In this document: piece after piece, positions 14,095 to 20,965 of the stretch
How positions within the stretch are numbered: position 1 is the first letter of the stretch
Layout: every line of letters begins with the position of its first letter
Assembly (NCBI GenBank): GCA_024277285.1
Contig: JAJRVM010000293.1
Location: 1-20,965, forward strand
DNA from: Planctomycetota bacterium
Lineage (GTDB): Bacteria > Planctomycetota > Planctomycetia > Pirellulales > Pirellulaceae
Length of the DNA stretch: 20,965 bases
Reading direction: 5' to 3'
Program-made: the position numbers and the translations under genes
The notes under the pieces: generated by a model
Told to the model about the DNA's origin: nothing
Seen by the model: the letters and a program-made list of their open reading frames with translations, nothing else
Databases searched by the model: none

Positions 14095-15474
14095 ATGTGG
14101 GAAAAACTTCGCGTTGTCTTCACAATCCCTGAGCTGCGCCAGAAAATTTTTCTGACGCTCATGTTTCTCGGTATCTACCGCATCGGCTATTGGATTACGT
14201 TGCCGATGGTCGACCAAAGCAAGCTCGGCGGCGGTGAAGGCTCGGGCGGGTTGGCCGATATCATCAATCAAGTCGCGGTGTTCAGCGCGAGTGACTTGAC
14301 CAATGCGACGATCTTCGGGCTGGGGATCATGCCCTATATTTCAGCGTCCATTATCTTTCAGCTGCTCGGTAGCGTCTGGAAGCCCATTGAGGACCTGAAG
14401 AAGGAAGGGGAAACCGGCCAGAAAAAAATCAACGAATACACGCGGTATATGACCGTCATTCTGTGCTTGGTTCAAAGTTATTTCTACGTCAAGTTCTTCT
14501 TGATGCGCGATACCGGCGACGGCGGCAGTATGATCGCTGCGGCATTCCAAAATGCAAACGGTACGCTGGGATTTGGCTGGCAAGTTACCGCCGTGCTGAC
14601 CATGACATGCGGCACGGTGTTCCTCATGTGGATCGGCGAACAGATTGACGAGTTCGGAATTGGCAACGGTATCAGCTTGCTGATCATGGCCGGTATCCTT
14701 GCTCGTATGCCGGGCGCACTGTTCGATATATTGGTCAATAATGCGGAATTCGAGTTAGTTGGAATCGGGCCAGGGCGAATCGGTGTGGAATCTTTGCTGA
14801 TCCTGGCTGCACTGTTTGTTGCCGTGGTGTTCGGCGTGGTGTTTATTACGTTGGGCCAGCGCCGGATACCTACCCAGAGCGCTAAACATGTGCGCGGTCG
14901 CCGCGTCTACGGCGGTACCCGACAGTACCTGCCGTTGCGGATCAATCAGGCCGGCGTGATGCCAATCATTTTTGCCAGCAGTTTGTTGATGTTGCCGGGG
15001 ATGCTCTTTAATGTCGCCCAGAACTGGTCGGCGTTGGGAGATACGTGGATTCGCTTTTTCAGCACGCTGGCGCCGTTGTTCACGCGTGGCACCTCCTTCA
15101 TTTACAATCTACTGTACGTGGTTTTGATATACTTTTTCTGTTACTTTTGGACCGCGATCACGTTCAATCCGAAGGAAATGTCCGAGAATCTCAAAGATTA
15201 CGGAACCTTTATTCCAGGTTACCGTCCGGGTAAGCGGACGGCAGATTACCTGGAAAAAGTCATGGTTCGAATTACCTATGTGGGAGCCGGTTTCCTGGCG
15301 TTGGTAGCCATTATCCCTACAATCATCTCCAACTCGTTAGGGGTTAGCTTCGCGGTTGCCAGCTTTTATGGTGGTACCGGCTTGCTGATCGCAGTGAGCG
15401 TGGCGTTCGATCTCGTGCAGAAGATCGACAGCCACTTGGTGATGCGAAATTACCGAGGCTTACTCGAAGGTTAA
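14095..15474 (+). CDS. secY: Protein translocase channel subunit SecY
   Basis: SecY is the inner-membrane pore that, with SecE and SecG, exports unfolded proteins driven by SecA or inserts membrane proteins from ribosomes. The 459-residue product has the ten hydrophobic segments expected. The plug-TM2 region GIMPYISASIIFQLL (77-91), GIGNGISLLI (188-197), a large basic cytoplasmic loop (QRRIPTQSAKHVRGRR, 255-270) and the loop IPGYRPGKRTADYLEKVM (373-390), whose Arg377 matches the SecA-critical Arg of E. coli, are present. Length is a little above the E. coli protein. The ATG at 14095 gives MWEKLRVVF. It follows rplO, as in most spc operons. Confidence 0.97.
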   Translation: MWEKLRVVFTIPELRQKIFLTLMFLGIYRIGYWITLPMVDQSKLGGGEGSGGLADIINQVAVFSASDLTNATIFGLGIMPYISASIIFQLLGSVWKPIEDLKKEGETGQKKINEYTRYMTVILCLVQSYFYVKFFLMRDTGDGGSMIAAAFQNANGTLGFGWQVTAVLTMTCGTVFLMWIGEQIDEFGIGNGISLLIMAGILARMPGALFDILVNNAEFELVGIGPGRIGVESLLILAALFVAVVFGVVFITLGQRRIPTQSAKHVRGRRVYGGTRQYLPLRINQAGVMPIIFASSLLMLPGMLFNVAQNWSALGDTWIRFFSTLAPLFTRGTSFIYNLLYVVLIYFFCYFWTAITFNPKEMSENLKDYGTFIPGYRPGKRTADYLEKVMVRITYVGAGFLALVAIIPTIISNSLGVSFAVASFYGGTGLLIAVSVAFDLVQKIDSHLVMRNYRGLLEG

Positions 15475-15549
15475 TGCCCGCGTGACCCACCCCCGTTCGG
15501 TGACGACGCGGCTCATATGGTTCTGAGCGGGGTAGGAATGTGGCCTGTT

Positions 15550-16101
15550 ATGTTCGTCGTCTTCATCGGTCCGCCTGGTGCGGGAAAAGGTACCCAGGCA
15601 GAGCGTTTGATTCAGCTATTGAATATTCCCCACGTCTCGACGGGCGATATGCTGCGGCAGGCGATCAGCCAAGGTTCCGAGCTGGGAAAAAAAGCTGCGG
15701 ATTTCATGCAAGCTGGTGAACTGGTTCCAGACCAACTGGTCTTACAGATTATTGGCGAGTGTCTGGATGATCCGAAAATGGCATCCGGTTGCTTGTTCGA
15801 TGGTTTTCCACGCAATGTTGATCAGGCCAACGCGCTTGATGGATTGATGGAAAAGCGGAATACGCCGGTCGGCTTAGTGCTGGAACTGCAGGTTGACAGC
15901 GACGAACTGGTTCGCCGTCTGCTGGCTCGCAAACGCCCCGATGACACGCCCGATACCATCGCGCAGCGATTGGAAGTGTACAAGAATCAGACGTCGCCGG
16001 TGTTGGCGTACTATGCGGAACGTGGCTTACTTGCCACCATCGACGGATCGGGCTCGCCGGACGATGTCTTTGAACGGATTCGACAACGCGTCTCCAGTTG
16101 A
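15550..16101 (+). CDS. adk: Adenylate kinase, short form
   Basis: Adenylate kinase converts ATP and AMP into two ADP in the cytoplasm. The P-loop FIGPPGAGKGTQ (5-16), the AMP-binding STGDMLR (30-36) and FDGFPR (83-88) are intact. The LID region (about 126-140, ARKRPDDTPDTIAQR) is the short type without the roughly 30-residue insertion, giving 183 residues against 214 in E. coli. The ATG at 15550 matches the usual M-x-x-V-F-I-G-P start. ATG 15538, directly abutting an AGGA site, and ATG 15517 are in-frame alternatives. The gene follows secY by 75 nt. The usual next genes, map and infA, are missing. Confidence 0.95.
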   Translation: MFVVFIGPPGAGKGTQAERLIQLLNIPHVSTGDMLRQAISQGSELGKKAADFMQAGELVPDQLVLQIIGECLDDPKMASGCLFDGFPRNVDQANALDGLMEKRNTPVGLVLELQVDSDELVRRLLARKRPDDTPDTIAQRLEVYKNQTSPVLAYYAERGLLATIDGSGSPDDVFERIRQRVSS

Positions 16102-16116
16102 TCGCGTGATACCTTC

Positions 16117-16241
16117 AGGAGGTGGTCCGATTGGACTGCGGCGACGAACGGCGTTTACCGCTATCCAGGGGATATGCGAACCGCCCATGTGACCGGTGGC
16201 GAGCGTCAAACGCGAGCGGGGCGGTGAACAGAGATTTGTGA
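16117..16241 (+). other. Orphan Shine-Dalgarno with 36-codon frame
   Basis: AGGAGGT (16117-16123) is the best Shine-Dalgarno sequence in the window. It lies 7 nt before a TTG at 16131 that opens 36 codons (stop 16239-16241). The peptide is Arg-rich with two Cys and resembles nothing I recognise. It may be a small protein, a leader peptide, or a remnant of a lost gene such as map. Expression is uncertain. Confidence 0.3.
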
Positions 16242-16259
16242 ATTCACATGCCGTGGCCC

Positions 16260-16289
16260 TTGAAGGGGTTGGCGTAAAGGGTTTATACT
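16260..16289 (+). promoter_or_regulatory. Sigma70-type promoter before rpmJ
   Basis: TTGAAG (16260-16265, four of six), an 18-nt spacer and TATACT (16284-16289, five of six) form a good promoter. Transcription would begin around 16296, about 27 nt before rpmJ. It would allow rpmJ-rpsM-rpsK-rpoA-rplQ to be expressed apart from the spc genes. Confidence 0.6.
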
Positions 16290-16322
16290 CATACGCTTTG
16301 GCATTTTTACCGGGGATGGACC

Positions 16323-16436
16323 ATGAAAGTACGAACCAGCGTCAAACGCATCTGCGAAAACTGCAAAATAGTGCGGCGCAAAGGGCGTGTTTACGTGATT
16401 TGCAGTAATCCGCGGCACAAGCAGCGTCAGGGATGA
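16323..16436 (+). CDS. rpmJ: Large subunit ribosomal protein bL36
   Basis: L36 is the smallest ribosomal protein, here 37 residues beginning [17 protein letters not shown]. The zinc ligands Cys11, Cys14, Cys27 and His32 are all present, so this is the zinc-binding form. It packs against 23S rRNA in the mature 50S subunit. The ATG at 16323 follows the predicted transcription start of the 16260-16289 promoter by about 27 nt. Its place between adk and rpsM fits the usual order once map and infA are removed. Despite its small size the match is unambiguous. Confidence 0.96.
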   Translation: MKVRTSVKRICENCKIVRRKGRVYVICSNPRHKQRQG

Positions 16437-16561
16437 GGCCTCTTGCCGAGCTGGGCAACAGGTGGTTGGTTGGTTCGATGAGCTGTTGCGGGCGTTTATT
16501 CCGGCCACTTGGCGGTTTCAAGAACATTATTCCATAGGTTGAAGGTCAGGAGCATTTAGTC

Positions 16562-16945
16562 ATGCCGCGTTTGCTGGGTGTGGATATTCCGAACGACAAG
16601 CCTGCGGTGGCTTCGCTCTGCTACCTTTATGGGGTAGGGCCAAAGACGTCGCGTGAACTGTGCCAGAAAGCGGGAATTGAACCGCAAAAGAAAGCACGTG
16701 AGTTAGCGGACGACGAGTTGGGGCGTTTAGCTGCCCTGCTTGAACGCGACTACGTGGTTGAAGGACCGCTTCGACGCCAAAACCAACAGAGCATTAATCG
16801 GTTGCGCGATATCAAGTGCTATCGCGGCCTGCGTCATCGTCATGGTTTGCCGGTGCGTGGCCAACGCACTCGCACCAATGCACGAACGCGTAAGGGACCA
16901 CGCAAGACCGTGGCTGGCAAGAAGGGCGTCAAGGACCTGCGATAA
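16562..16945 (+). CDS. rpsM: Small subunit ribosomal protein uS13
   Basis: S13 (127 residues) lies in the 30S head, contacts P-site tRNA and forms bridges to the 50S subunit. MPRLLGVDIPNDKPAVASLCYLYGVG at the start, with the helix-two-turn-helix region around GPKTSRELCQKAGI, then RDIKCYRGLRHRHGLPVRGQRTRTNARTRKGPRKTVAGKK (seen as CYRGLRHRHGLPVRGQRT and NARTRKGPRKTV), are diagnostic. AGGAG (16548-16552) precedes the ATG at 16562. A 209-nt spacer follows before rpsK. Confidence 0.97.
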   Translation: MPRLLGVDIPNDKPAVASLCYLYGVGPKTSRELCQKAGIEPQKKARELADDELGRLAALLERDYVVEGPLRRQNQQSINRLRDIKCYRGLRHRHGLPVRGQRTRTNARTRKGPRKTVAGKKGVKDLR

Positions 16946-17154
16946 GTCCGGCGCACGACCGCAGCAAGAGAGCATGCTGCCATCGTCACATCGTCACCGC
17001 TTGGCCATGGCAGTAACTGCCAATACGAGTATCACAGCGGCAAGCGAACTGCATCGAGCGTGAGCAGCGTCGCCCGAGAACAACATAGACTAAAACGGTT
17101 AATCGACCAAAACGGTATTGATCAACACAGAGTATTCCAAGGAGCGTACGGTCC
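16946..17154 (+). other. Spacer between rpsM and rpsK
   Basis: A 209-nt gap, unusually long for this gene pair. It holds an 8-bp tandem repeat (16981-16996), a 6-bp stem with a TAA triloop (17008-17013/17017-17022) and a degenerate tandem repeat (17088-17123). No gene is supported. Confidence 0.6.
17088..17123 (+). repeat. Degenerate tandem repeat before rpsK
   Basis: Two adjacent units, 17088-17104 and 17105-17123, share GAC, AAAACGGT and ATC with one substitution and a 2-nt length difference. They lie 31 nt before the rpsK start. Confidence 0.55.
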
Positions 17155-17535
17155 GTGGCAAAGAGTAAGAAGCGGAAACCTCGTCGTAACGTGACCGTGG
17201 GCATCGCCCACATCAAGGCCACGTTCAACAACACCACCGTGACGATTACCGACACGAAGGGTGACACGTTGTGCTGGGCGAGTGCCGGAACAAGCGGTTT
17301 CAAGGGAAGCCGTAAGAGCACTCCGTTTGCCGGGCAGTGTGCCGCCCAGCAGGCGGCTGAAAAAGCTGCCAAGTTTGGCGTACGAGAGCTGGAAGTCCAC
17401 GTCAAGGGCCCTGGTTCGGGGCGCGAGAGTGCGATCACGGCGCTGCAATCGGCCGGAATGACCGTCAAGCTGATTGAAGATTGCACCCCCATTCCACACA
17501 ACGGATGTCGGCCGCGTAAGAAGCGGCGTGTGTGA
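17155..17535 (+). CDS. rpsK: Small subunit ribosomal protein uS11
   Basis: S11 (126 residues) forms part of the 30S platform around the E-site mRNA path. [51 protein letters not shown] and the C-terminal [14 protein letters not shown] are characteristic. The start is a GTG at 17155 with AAGGAG (17139-17144) 10 nt upstream. rpsD, which normally follows, is absent; rpoA comes next after 84 nt that contain a hairpin. Confidence 0.97.
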   Translation: MAKSKKRKPRRNVTVGIAHIKATFNNTTVTITDTKGDTLCWASAGTSGFKGSRKSTPFAGQCAAQQAAEKAAKFGVRELEVHVKGPGSGRESAITALQSAGMTVKLIEDCTPIPHNGCRPRKKRRV

Positions 17536-17536
17536 C

Positions 17537-17577
17537 CCGAACGAGCCTTCTGGAGTTCCAAGAGGCTCGTCGTTCCT
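17537..17577 (+). terminator. Hairpin between rpsK and rpoA
   Basis: ACGAGCCT (17539-17546) pairs perfectly with AGGCTCGT (17561-17568). The next bases, CGTTCCTTTC, are pyrimidine-rich but not a clean T run. It could be a weak terminator, an attenuator that lowers rpoA transcription, or a processing signal. Confidence 0.4.
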
Positions 17578-17619
17578 TTCATCTTCGCAAGCGGGTTTTG
17601 CTTTCAACGGAGGCTACCG

Positions 17620-18612
17620 ATGCATATTCGATGGCGTGGGCTAGAGCTGCCAAGTGTGGTCGACTGTGATGCAAAGACGCTCTCAGCCACGTACGGTAAG
17701 TTTACGGCTGAACCCTTCGAACGCGGCTTTGGCGTTACAGTGGGTAACTGTCTGCGACGTATTCTGCTGTCAAGTCTCGAAGGTAGTGCGATCACGCAGA
17801 TTAAGATCCGCGGCGCGCAACACGAATTCACCACGATTCCAGGGATCCTGGAAGACATGACGGATATCGTGTTGAATGTCAAGTCGCTAGTCGTAAAGAA
17901 TTATAGCGACGCAACGCGTGTGATCACGGTCGAGAAATCGGAACCGGGAGCGATTGTCGGGACGGATGTTCAGACGGATGCGGACGTCGAAGTGATCGGC
18001 AAGGACCACGTCCTGGCCACACTGACCGACAACGTCCCGTTCATGATGGAGATGGTGGTCGAGAACGGTCGCGGCTATGTGCCGGCGGGCGAGCAGAGTA
18101 TCGGCGACCACGAAATTGGCATCATTCCGATCGACGCGGTATACAGTCCCGTGACGCGAGTCCGTTTTCATATCGAGGAAACGCGCGTTGGCCAAAAGAC
18201 TAACTACGACAAGCTGACGCTTGAAATCTGGACCAATGGCTCGATCAGCCCTGAAATGGCGTTGGTTGAATCGGCCAAAATCTTCCGCAAGCACTTGAAC
18301 CCGTTTGTCCAGTATTCCGAATTGGGACACCGTGTGCATAGTGCCGTACGTTCGACTGGTGTCACCGGCGACGCGGCACTCGATGCCAAGTTGAACATGA
18401 GTTTGGCCGAGTTGAATCTCTCGGTGCGGGCCGGCAACTGTTTGGAATCCGAGAATATTAACACGGTGCGTGACTTGGTACAGCGCAACGAGGATCAGCT
18501 TCTGGAGGTTCGCAACTTTGGCGAGACGACGTTGGCTGAAGTGCGTGAGAAGCTCAAAGAACTTGGTCTGCACCTTGGCATGCGAGTTCCGTCGGCACAA
18601 ATGCCACTTTGA
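17620..18612 (+). CDS. rpoA: RNA polymerase alpha subunit
   Basis: Alpha dimerises to start RNA polymerase assembly, and its C-terminal domain touches UP elements and activators. The 330-residue product has the N-terminal domain (about 1-235) with [20 protein letters not shown] (33-52 in part) and a C-terminal domain (about 260-321). In the latter, Arg270, Asn273 and Cys274 correspond to E. coli Arg265, Asn268 and Cys269, which bind UP-element DNA. The NFGETTL loop (299-305) has Thr where E. coli has Lys298. GGAGG (17609-17613) lies 6 nt before the ATG. It keeps its normal place before rplQ. Confidence 0.98.
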   Translation: MHIRWRGLELPSVVDCDAKTLSATYGKFTAEPFERGFGVTVGNCLRRILLSSLEGSAITQIKIRGAQHEFTTIPGILEDMTDIVLNVKSLVVKNYSDATRVITVEKSEPGAIVGTDVQTDADVEVIGKDHVLATLTDNVPFMMEMVVENGRGYVPAGEQSIGDHEIGIIPIDAVYSPVTRVRFHIEETRVGQKTNYDKLTLEIWTNGSISPEMALVESAKIFRKHLNPFVQYSELGHRVHSAVRSTGVTGDAALDAKLNMSLAELNLSVRAGNCLESENINTVRDLVQRNEDQLLEVRNFGETTLAEVREKLKELGLHLGMRVPSAQMPL

Positions 18613-18950
18613 TTTGCGGGCGAAAGGCACGATGAGCCGTTGCGGAGTGAGCGTCGCCCGATGCTCAGAGAATACAACTGCTCAGAGAATACAACTTAGT
18701 TGAACATCAACGTGGCCGCCCCCGCCGAGCAGTGTCAGTCCTCGGTGAAAGGGCCACCCCTGAAAATGACCAATAGACAACTGTCGCCCGCCCGGTAGTG
18801 CGGCACGAGACGCCGCCAGGTTTGGTGACAGTTTTCCGTTTGCTGCTCGCGTCGCGCGAGTCGCGAGCGAATGAATTTATTCCTCATTTGTTATGCCCCA
18901 TAAAGGGGCGTTACTCGCCGTAGCGAGTGCTTGAAGAGAGACGAAGAGCC
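18613..18950 (+). promoter_or_regulatory. Structured leader before rplQ
   Basis: A 338-nt spacer without a gene. It contains a perfect 17-bp tandem duplication (18662-18695) and, close to the rplQ start, three successive hairpins: a 7-bp stem at 18845-18851/18862-18868, a 7-bp stem with one G-T pair at 18893-18899/18905-18911, and a 6-bp stem with a CGTA tetraloop at 18913-18918/18923-18928. The last ends 22 nt before the ATG. Control of rplQ translation or mRNA processing is a reasonable inference. No convincing promoter was seen. Confidence 0.45.
18662..18695 (+). repeat. Perfect 17-bp tandem duplication
   Basis: TGCTCAGAGAATACAAC occurs twice head to tail (18662-18678, 18679-18695), and the next base again continues the unit. 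It lies in the rpoA-rplQ spacer, about 50 nt after the rpoA stop. Confidence 0.95.
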
Positions 18951-19679
18951 ATGCGACATCGAAAACGAGGCCGTCGTTTGGGACGCAGTTCCAGCCATCG
19001 ACGTGCCATGCTTCGCAATCTAGCCAGCAGCTTGTTTTTGACCGAACGAGATGCCGAATTCGACCCGAATCCGCCCAAGGTGAAGGGGCGCGTGATCACG
19101 ACACTCCAGAAGGCCAAGGAAGTGCGCCCGCTGGTGGAAAAGTGCATCACCATCGCACGCCATTCGCTCGAACACGAAAATGCAGCTCTGCAGCATGCCA
19201 CGGCTGCCGAACGCGGCACGGAGCAATGGCGTCAATGGCGCACGAGCGGCGACTGGCAACAATGGTGTGCGGCGCGGGCACCGGTCGTCGCTGCACGCCG
19301 TCGGGCGTTGCAATTGTTGGGCGACAAACAGGCGGTATCGGTCCTCTTCGAGGAAATCGCGCCGCGTTTTGCCGAGCGTGATGGTGGCTATACACGCGTG
19401 CTTCGTCTTGCCAAACCTCGCCTGGGCGATGCGGGTACGCGAGCGATCCTTGAGTTTGTTGGGCAGCACGACCGCGTCACCGAGACGAGCGAGCGACCGG
19501 CCTTTGATGATGCGGCCGACGACGATGCGGCAACTGAAACGCAAAGCACGTTGAAGCAAGACTCGGAATCGACCGAGCAGTCGAACCAGGAAGCGACCGA
19601 ACCGCAAGAGGGCGGTGACGACGTGTCGTCAGCAAGCGACGATACGACGGTCGAAGAAGAAAAGAAACGCGACGCCTAA
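18951..19679 (+). CDS. rplQ: Large subunit ribosomal protein bL17, expanded
   Basis: L17 lies near the exit tunnel of the 50S subunit. MRHRKRGRRLGRSSSHRRAMLRNL begins the 242-residue product, and LQKAKEVRPLVEKCITIAR (52-70), VLFEEIAPRFAERDGGYTRVL (131-151) and GDAGTRAILEFV complete a bona fide core. It is nearly twice the E. coli length because of three additions: a short insert near 34-46, a 45-residue insert (about 71-115) with four Trp residues (93, 96, 102, 105), and an acidic tail of about 70 residues (173-242). The ATG at 18951 gives the conserved start; the frame extends to 18927. A strong hairpin overlaps the stop. Confidence 0.95.
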   Translation: MRHRKRGRRLGRSSSHRRAMLRNLASSLFLTERDAEFDPNPPKVKGRVITTLQKAKEVRPLVEKCITIARHSLEHENAALQHATAAERGTEQWRQWRTSGDWQQWCAARAPVVAARRRALQLLGDKQAVSVLFEEIAPRFAERDGGYTRVLRLAKPRLGDAGTRAILEFVGQHDRVTETSERPAFDDAADDDAATETQSTLKQDSESTEQSNQEATEPQEGGDDVSSASDDTTVEEEKKRDA

Positions 19680-19700
19680 CATCTCTGCCAAGGCGTCGCG
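19668..19700 (+). terminator. 10-bp hairpin overlapping the rplQ stop
   Basis: CGCGACGCCT (19668-19677) pairs perfectly with AGGCGTCGCG (19691-19700) around a 13-nt loop; the 5' arm runs into the first base of the TAA stop. No T run follows, so it is not a standard intrinsic terminator, but it may mark or protect the 3' end of the operon transcript. Confidence 0.45.
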
Positions 19701-19930
19701 GTCCGCCACTTGGCTGGGTTGAGTAGCGGCAACTATGTCGGTGCTCGTGGTGGGCTTGTGTATCGGTTACCGGCGTCTAGCAAGCGCCGAGTCGACTGCG
19801 CCGCCCTTTGGCGTCGTAACGCGACTCGCGGACGCGGCACTGACCGATTCGTCATCCTTTGTGAACGCCCCAATCGCTGCTGGACATGCGAAACGGGGAT
19901 GAAGTTCACGCACGCCGATGAAGGTGCGAC

Positions 19931-20578
19931 ATGCCAGGCTGGCAATTGAACAACGCGCCATCCCCTGCGGGTTTCGACTTCACTGAGCACATTCGCGCCG
20001 TCTGTGATGACTTGGTCCATAGGCTCCCCGAGCTGGCGCACATCGACATGGCGCGCGTTGCGGTCAGTCTCTCGCAAGCACGAAAGGGTGGCCCCTATGG
20101 TGTGCATGCATCACTCACCCCCATGCGTTTTGAAGGTGGCGCCCGCGCCGGTAAACGGCGTGGACGTTATTACAAATCGCAGGTCTTGCGTAACGAGGCT
20201 GGTCAGGAGATGCTTTATATCCTGACATTCTGCCTGCCCCGCTTCATGGACGTCGACCTGAAGGAAAAATTGGTCACGATCGTCCATGAACTGTGGCATA
20301 TCAGCCCCAGCTTCGACGGCGATCTGCGCCGGCATGCGGGTCGATGCTACGCGCACACCGGTTCGCGACAAAACTACGACCACGAGATGGAAAAACTTGT
20401 CGCGCGCTGGCTGGAACTTGATCCACCGATCGAGCTCTACGAGTTCCTGCGACTGCGGTTTGCGGAGCTCCATGAGCGTCACGGCCGCATCCGCGGCGTC
20501 CGTTACCAGCGTCCGAAGCTCCTGCCGATTCCGGCCGAAGACGCGCATCGCATCAACCGCGAAACTACGCGTTCCTGA
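19931..20578 (+). CDS. Uncharacterised HExxH putative metallopeptidase
   Basis: I do not recognise this 215-residue protein with certainty. It has no signal peptide or membrane segment. A hydrophobic helix runs into IVHELWHISP, whose His119-Glu120-x-x-His123 is a zinc-metallopeptidase motif. His135, His142 and His151 are candidate third ligands. Around it are the basic RAGKRRGRYYKSQ (72-84), MLYILTFCLPRFMDVDLKEKL (94-114) and a charged helical C-terminus. GAAGGTG sits just before the ATG at 19931. It follows rplQ by 251 nt and precedes a tRNA gene, so context says little. Small phage-type or SprT-like metallopeptidases are the nearest idea; substrate unknown. Confidence 0.75.
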   Translation: MPGWQLNNAPSPAGFDFTEHIRAVCDDLVHRLPELAHIDMARVAVSLSQARKGGPYGVHASLTPMRFEGGARAGKRRGRYYKSQVLRNEAGQEMLYILTFCLPRFMDVDLKEKLVTIVHELWHISPSFDGDLRRHAGRCYAHTGSRQNYDHEMEKLVARWLELDPPIELYEFLRLRFAELHERHGRIRGVRYQRPKLLPIPAEDAHRINRETTRS

Positions 20579-20698
20579 CGTGGGAGGAGTTCCCAGCGCT
20601 CGCGACGTGCCATCTGCCTGAGTATTCGCGTTCATTAGCGCCCCTTAGCGGTTCCCCCATCGTCGCCTTGCTTACCCCCAGAGTCTTTCCATGCGATC

Positions 20699-20727
20699 TT
20701 GACGGCTCGCCGCCGGCCCGATAACGT
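20699..20727 (+). promoter_or_regulatory. Probable promoter of the tRNA-Leu gene
   Basis: TTGACG (20699-20704, five of six), a 17-nt spacer and TAACGT (20722-20727, three of six) lie 22 nt before the mature tRNA 5' end. Spacing and location fit a tRNA promoter; the -10 is weak. Confidence 0.45.
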
Positions 20728-20749
20728 AAAGGGCTAAGAAGCTAAGACT

Positions 20750-20835
<86 letters not shown>

Positions 20836-20856
20836 CTACGTAATCATCTACAGCAT

Positions 20857-20882
20857 AAGGGCTTCGGGAAAGGGCTTCGGGA
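20857..20882 (+). repeat. Perfect 13-bp tandem duplication
   Basis: AAGGGCTTCGGGA occurs at 20857-20869 and 20870-20882. The second copy includes the 5' arm of the tRNA terminator; the first is an alternative arm. Confidence 0.95.
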
Positions 20883-20908
20883 ATTGCCCCCCAAAGCCCT
20901 TTTGTTTT
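20870..20908 (+). terminator. Intrinsic terminator after tRNA-Leu
   Basis: AAGGGCTT (20870-20877) pairs with AAGCCCTT (20894-20901). An inner GGG/CCC pairing can extend the stem, and TTGTTTT follows. It lies 35 nt after the tRNA and should end its transcript. Confidence 0.8.
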
Positions 20909-20965
20909 GCCTCAGCTGGACGTCGATCCTTAAAAGTGTGATCAATCCCGGTGTTGTTGTCGCTC
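20909..20965 (+). other. Window end, no feature seen
   Basis: The last 57 nt follow the tRNA terminator and show no open frame or motif that I can support. Confidence 0.6.

Larger units (their letters stand above)
16102..16322 (+). other. Spacer between adk and rpmJ
   Basis: A 221-nt gap where map and infA often lie. It contains a strong orphan Shine-Dalgarno site with a short frame behind it (16117-16241) and a promoter (16260-16289). No map or infA similarity is visible in any frame. Confidence 0.6.

Noticed and set aside
17887..18630. 247-codon reverse-strand open frame over rpoA
   Set aside because: It mirrors the codon structure of rpoA and shows no family features.
19710..19949. 79-codon frame between rplQ and the HExxH gene
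   Set aside because: No ribosome site, no motif, and it overlaps the start of the better-supported downstream gene.

Overview
The window is a long ribosomal-protein cluster of the str-S10-spc-alpha type. Every convincing gene lies on the + strand. It opens with the last 30 codons of an acidic-tailed gene, whose position suggests rpoC. It then runs rpsL, rpsG, an EF-G-family GTPase, rpsJ, rplC, rplD, rplW, rplB, rpsS, rplV, rpsC, rplP, rpmC, rpsQ, rplN, rplX, rplE, rpsN, rpsH, rplF, rplR, rpsE, rplO, secY, adk, rpmJ, rpsM, rpsK, rpoA and rplQ. It ends with an unrecognised HExxH protein and a tRNA-Leu(GAG) gene. The organism is a bacterium. A planctomycete-like (Pirellulales-type) host is my inference from the style of the proteins: an EF-G paralogue in the str position with no tuf, expanded L3 and L17, a zinc-ribbon L24 and zinc S14. 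No taxonomic marker was compared.

Layout by region. 1-1405: end of the upstream gene, a roughly 400-nt leader with inverted repeats, then rpsL and rpsG closed by a clear intrinsic terminator (1426-1463). 1515-3602: an EF-G paralogue with an altered domain IV loop. 3603-3966: spacer with a perfect 16-bp tandem duplication and a good sigma70-type promoter (3821-3849). 3967-14030: S10 and spc ribosomal proteins, mostly tightly packed, with a 62-nt overlap of rpsC and rplP, a 1-nt overlap of rplN and rplX, and a 4-nt overlap of rpsE and rplO. 14095-16101: the SecY translocon subunit and a short-form adenylate kinase. 16102-16322: spacer with an orphan strong Shine-Dalgarno site and a promoter. 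16323-19679: rpmJ, rpsM, rpsK, rpoA and rplQ. 19680-20965: hairpin after rplQ, HExxH protein, tRNA-Leu with its own promoter and terminator.

The genes jointly make the ribosome (S12, S7, S10, L3, L4, L23, L2, S19, L22, S3, L16, L29, S17, L14, L24, L5, S14, S8, L6, L18, S5, L15, L36, S13, S11, L17), the RNA polymerase alpha subunit, a translation GTPase and the protein-export channel. Compared with the classical order, tuf, rpmD (L30), map, infA and rpsD are absent from their usual slots.

The least expected signal is in the spacers. At least five contain a perfect or nearly perfect tandem duplication of a 13-18 nt unit, and several more carry degenerate ones. Other points are the structured leaders before rplC, rplB and rplQ, the acidic tails on L15 and L17, Arg at S12 position 88, and the HExxH protein. 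I found no CRISPR array, insertion sequence, prophage or obvious new defence system.
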